Source: Candidatus Kapaibacterium sp. (GTDB taxonomy: Bacteria > Bacteroidota > Ignavibacteria > Kapaibacteriales > Kapaibacteriaceae). Taken from it: a DNA stretch of 16,980 bases. Positions 15,401 through 16,980 of this stretch are shown here, one piece after another (position 1 is the stretch's first letter; every line of letters starts with the position of its first letter). The notes beneath the pieces were generated by a model. It was not told the DNA's origin and made no database searches. It saw nothing but the letters and a program-made list of their open reading frames with translations. The DNA is taken from contig JAURNF010000200.1 in NCBI GenBank assembly GCA_030830285.1, forward strand, positions 1 through 16,980, read 5' to 3'. Both the position numbers and the translations under genes were made by a program.

Positions 15401-15562
15401 TTCGGTGACATGAACGATCCGAAGAGCCGTGTATCGATGACGCAAAAGGATGACCGTGGATTCCGCGTTTTGTCGGACATCAACGTACGTCCATCGGTAA
15501 CCTACCTCGCGAAGGTTGTCAACGCTCCGGCAACGGAGAAGGCCGCTGGAGCAGCGCACTAA
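12482..15562 (+). CDS. actB: ACIII subunit ActB, molybdopterin-oxidoreductase-like domain fused to iron-sulfur domain
   Basis: A 1026-residue exported subunit carrying the iron-sulfur relay of alternative complex III. A Tat signal is visible (SRRGFM with Arg46-Arg47, then a hydrophobic stretch to Cys64 in AAACRRPEQK). Residues about 65-720 resemble the molybdopterin oxidoreductase fold but show no N-terminal cluster cysteine motif (only Cys124 in that stretch), as expected for ActB, which lacks the Mo cofactor. The C-terminal ferredoxin-like part holds Cys795/798/801/805, Cys850/853/858/862, Cys882/888/892 and Cys932/935/963/967. In the third set the expected CxxC cysteine is Thr885 (CVGTRYC), consistent with one 3Fe-4S beside three 4Fe-4S clusters. 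An Ala-rich stretch lies around residues 315-345. It passes electrons from quinol at ActC to ActA. Confidence 0.95.
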   Translation: MSDRSLHGSTNTTWKSIDELAHGPQETGEFAPGTTSAPMLDSTVSRRGFMALVSASMALTAAACRRPEQKLIPTVKSLQNATPGLPLYYTSAYMHRNVAYGAVIKTREGRPIKVKGNELHASNCGTASAEMQASLLSLYDPDRIRRPRHGSGQTSYDAAVQKIADAVTEAQGAGKKVALVVDEHCSPTLTQLLTQITTAMPWVTVTTMPSIVSDNAARANAAVLGIDGVIVPDLSKASVIVSVDADFLGTDKLALHHTGRWAARRKPTKDNPTMSHVTVAEAQYSLAGMNADARVRLHPSQLEAFLGALEAELAGAAAIGGSLAATASAETKSAATAAAARLRAAAPKNEAVVLVGEHLSPRAHAVAISINAALGSVGTGKIIDTACVLPNSNAKGAAIAQLRSDMESGAVHAVVFCDVNPEYAADRGMKTAMAKVPMIAAINLYEDETASLAKVSIPAAHWLESWGTAVAFDGTITVQQPMIAPLCEGVPSTPDVLIALAKKINPAFLGEMTTYAEYVKSWVETSILPISGGATWTKVLQDGVVKTTSAAAGAASMNLAAGSSLPTATYPTGMAVLAAPSLAMYDGKLANNGWLQELPDPVTKITWDNVALMSPKTAVQLGLAADTTPKVVIKANEQVVTVATAAGTIDLPVMVQPGMADNVIVTQLGYGRTSTGAVCDGVGSNAYALGAMTYVAPKSITVIEGQRHRIATTQQHHTLDDGHGERPVAKYMTLGDVAKGDFSVVAEHFNAQGSDGKPLAHGEKGEGNFLTPLSATADYKYKGHRWGMVIDMSQCTGCSSCVVACQSENNIPVVGKEQVLLGREMHWIRLDRYYTGDMDAPGAVVEPMLCQHCENAPCENVCPVAATTHSPEGLNEMTYNRCVGTRYCLNNCPYKVRRFNFLNYAKADERKPLDLVFNPEVTNRFRGVMEKCTFCVQRLHEAKWNARDNGRSRVLDGEAVTACQEACPAGAIIFGDMNDPKSRVSMTQKDDRGFRVLSDINVRPSVTYLAKVVNAPATEKAAGAAH

Positions 15563-15604
15563 TTACGATCGAATACGAAACGAATTCATTGACGGGAACA
15601 CAAC

Positions 15605-16980
15605 ATGACGGTGGTCCAAGAACAACAACGATTGCAGCATTCCTCACACGAGGAACCAGTGCGCGAGGAACTCGTCCTGGGCAATCCATCGCTGCGTGAC
15701 GTAACTGCACGAATCGCCAGCATTGTCGAGTCGAAGATCACGCCAAAGTACCTCGCGACCCTCACGGTCACAGGTGGTATGGCGGCACTTGGCTTGTTTG
15801 CACTCTACTACACGATTACCACGGGTATCGGTGTATGGGGTTTGAACAACCCAATTGGTTGGGGATGGGACATCACCAACTTCGTGTTCTGGATCGGTAT
15901 CGGTCACGCCGGTACGCTCATCTCAGCGATCCTCTTCCTCTTCCGTCAGAAATGGCGTACGGCAATCAACCGCTCTGCAGAGGCGATGACAATCTTCGCC
16001 GTTATCTGTGCACTTACCATGGTGTTGAGTCACACCGGTCGTCCGTGGCTCTTCTACTGGCTGTTGCCGTATCCTAACCAGATGCAGATGTGGATCAACT
16101 TCCGTTCTCCACTTGCGTGGGACGTGTTCGCTGTGAATACCTACTTCACAGTGTCGGCGTTGTTCTGGTTTGTTGGTTTGATTCCTGACCTTGCTACACT
16201 CCGCAACTACGTGAAGAGCAACGTTGCAAAGAAGATCTACGGAGTGCTCTCGCTTGGCTGGACGGGTTCAACACGCCACTGGCACCACTATGAAATCGCG
16301 TACATGATTCTTGCCGGTATCTCGACACCACTCGTGTTGTCGGTACACTCGGTGGTTTCGTTCGACTTTACGGTTGGTATTCTTCCAGGTTGGCACACAA
16401 CGATCTTCCCACCATACTTCGTTGCTGGCGCTATCTTCTCTGGCTTCGCGATGGTGATGACGCTGCTTGTGATCACACGAGAAATCCTCGACCTCAAGCA
16501 GTTCATTACGATGAAGCACCTGGAGAACATGAACAAGATCATGCTCGCCACAGGTATGATGGTTGGCTATGCCTATGCAATGGAAATGTTCATCGCTTGG
16601 TATTCGGGTAGCGACTGGGAGCGTTGGATCTTCATCAACCGTGCGATGGGGGATTATGCGTGGGCATACTGGACGATGGTCCTGTGTAACGTGATCTCGC
16701 CGCAGGTGTACTGGTTCAAGAAGCTGCGTCGCAACCTCCCGCTGATGTTCGTGATCTCGATCTTCATCAACATCGGTATGTGGTTCGAGCGATTCACAAT
16801 CATCGCAACAACATTGCACCACGACTTCTTGCCAGCGTCATGGGGTTACTACTCACCAACGTGGGTTGAAATCTCCATCTTCATCGGCACGTTCGGCATT
16901 TTCTTGTCGCTCTTCTTGCTCTTCGCAAAGTTCGTTCCAGTGATTGCGATCGCCGAAATCAAGAGCATCCTGCCGGGAGC
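15605..16980 (+). CDS. actC: ACIII subunit ActC, NrfD-like quinol-binding membrane subunit (3' end outside window)
   Basis: The frame is open from ATG 15605 to the window edge, giving 458 complete codons. It is an NrfD/PsrC-family integral membrane protein that binds menaquinol and is thought to couple its oxidation to proton movement. A hydrophilic N-terminus (about 55 residues, with LGNPSLRDVTARI) precedes about ten membrane helices. Typical ActC segments are FVFWIGIGHAGTLISAILFL (near 98-117), SHTGRPWLFYW, WDVFAVNTYF, GWTGSTRHW, HSVVSFDFTVGILPGWHTTIFPPYF split over two segments, and WYSGSDWERW. Only a short C-terminal tail is probably missing. GGGA at 15594-15597 is a weak ribosome binding site. 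The remaining act genes (actD, actE, actF) are expected downstream. Confidence 0.95.
   Translation, partial: MTVVQEQQRLQHSSHEEPVREELVLGNPSLRDVTARIASIVESKITPKYLATLTVTGGMAALGLFALYYTITTGIGVWGLNNPIGWGWDITNFVFWIGIGHAGTLISAILFLFRQKWRTAINRSAEAMTIFAVICALTMVLSHTGRPWLFYWLLPYPNQMQMWINFRSPLAWDVFAVNTYFTVSALFWFVGLIPDLATLRNYVKSNVAKKIYGVLSLGWTGSTRHWHHYEIAYMILAGISTPLVLSVHSVVSFDFTVGILPGWHTTIFPPYFVAGAIFSGFAMVMTLLVITREILDLKQFITMKHLENMNKIMLATGMMVGYAYAMEMFIAWYSGSDWERWIFINRAMGDYAWAYWTMVLCNVISPQVYWFKKLRRNLPLMFVISIFINIGMWFERFTIIATTLHHDFLPASWGYYSPTWVEISIFIGTFGIFLSLFLLFAKFVPVIAIAEIKSILPG

Overview
The window is a single-strand (+) stretch of tightly packed genes from an aerobic bacterium, most likely of the Bacteroidota/Chlorobiota (FCB) group. 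The reasons are a DUF3127 protein, a quinol-oxidising alternative complex III (ACIII) next to an A2-type cytochrome c oxidase, Bacteroidetes-like subunit sequences, and two exact TAnnTTTG motifs (the Bacteroidetes -7 promoter element) ahead of the respiratory genes. G+C is in the low to mid 50s by eye. A Kapabacteria-like lineage would fit, but that is a guess. No mobile element, tRNA, rRNA or CRISPR array was seen, and no gene-free stretch exceeds about 90 bases.

Region 1 (1-3839) is a housekeeping run: the 3' end of alaS, a DUF3127 OB-fold-like protein with an SSB-like acidic tip, a DUF1801 protein, purD (purine synthesis) and an extended SDR sugar-nucleotide epimerase. Several junctions are overlapping stop/start codons, so this is probably one transcript.

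Region 2 (3840-11601) starts with an 85-base gap holding a candidate promoter and a dyad. It then encodes a complete haem-copper oxidase with its assembly factors: a monohaem cytochrome c lipoprotein, coxB (CuA subunit), coxA (catalytic, A2-type YSHP motif), ctaA and ctaB (haem A synthesis), coxC, coxD, a Sco copper chaperone, a DUF420 membrane protein (CtaM/YozB-like), and an unnamed 80-residue membrane protein with a CPAC motif.

Region 3 (11602-16980) starts with a second promoter-like gap. It encodes actA (pentahaem cytochrome c), actB (Tat-exported iron-sulfur subunit fused to a molybdopterin-oxidoreductase-like domain) and actC (NrfD-like quinol-binding membrane subunit), which runs off the window. 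actD-F presumably follow.

Together regions 2 and 3 describe an electron path: menaquinol is oxidised at ActC/ActB, electrons pass through ActA and probably the lipoprotein cytochrome c to CuA, then to the haem a/a3-CuB centre where O2 is reduced. The most interesting items are the small CPAC protein, a haem A synthase with an apparent extra pair of membrane helices, the paired promoter motifs, and the cox-before-act gene order.
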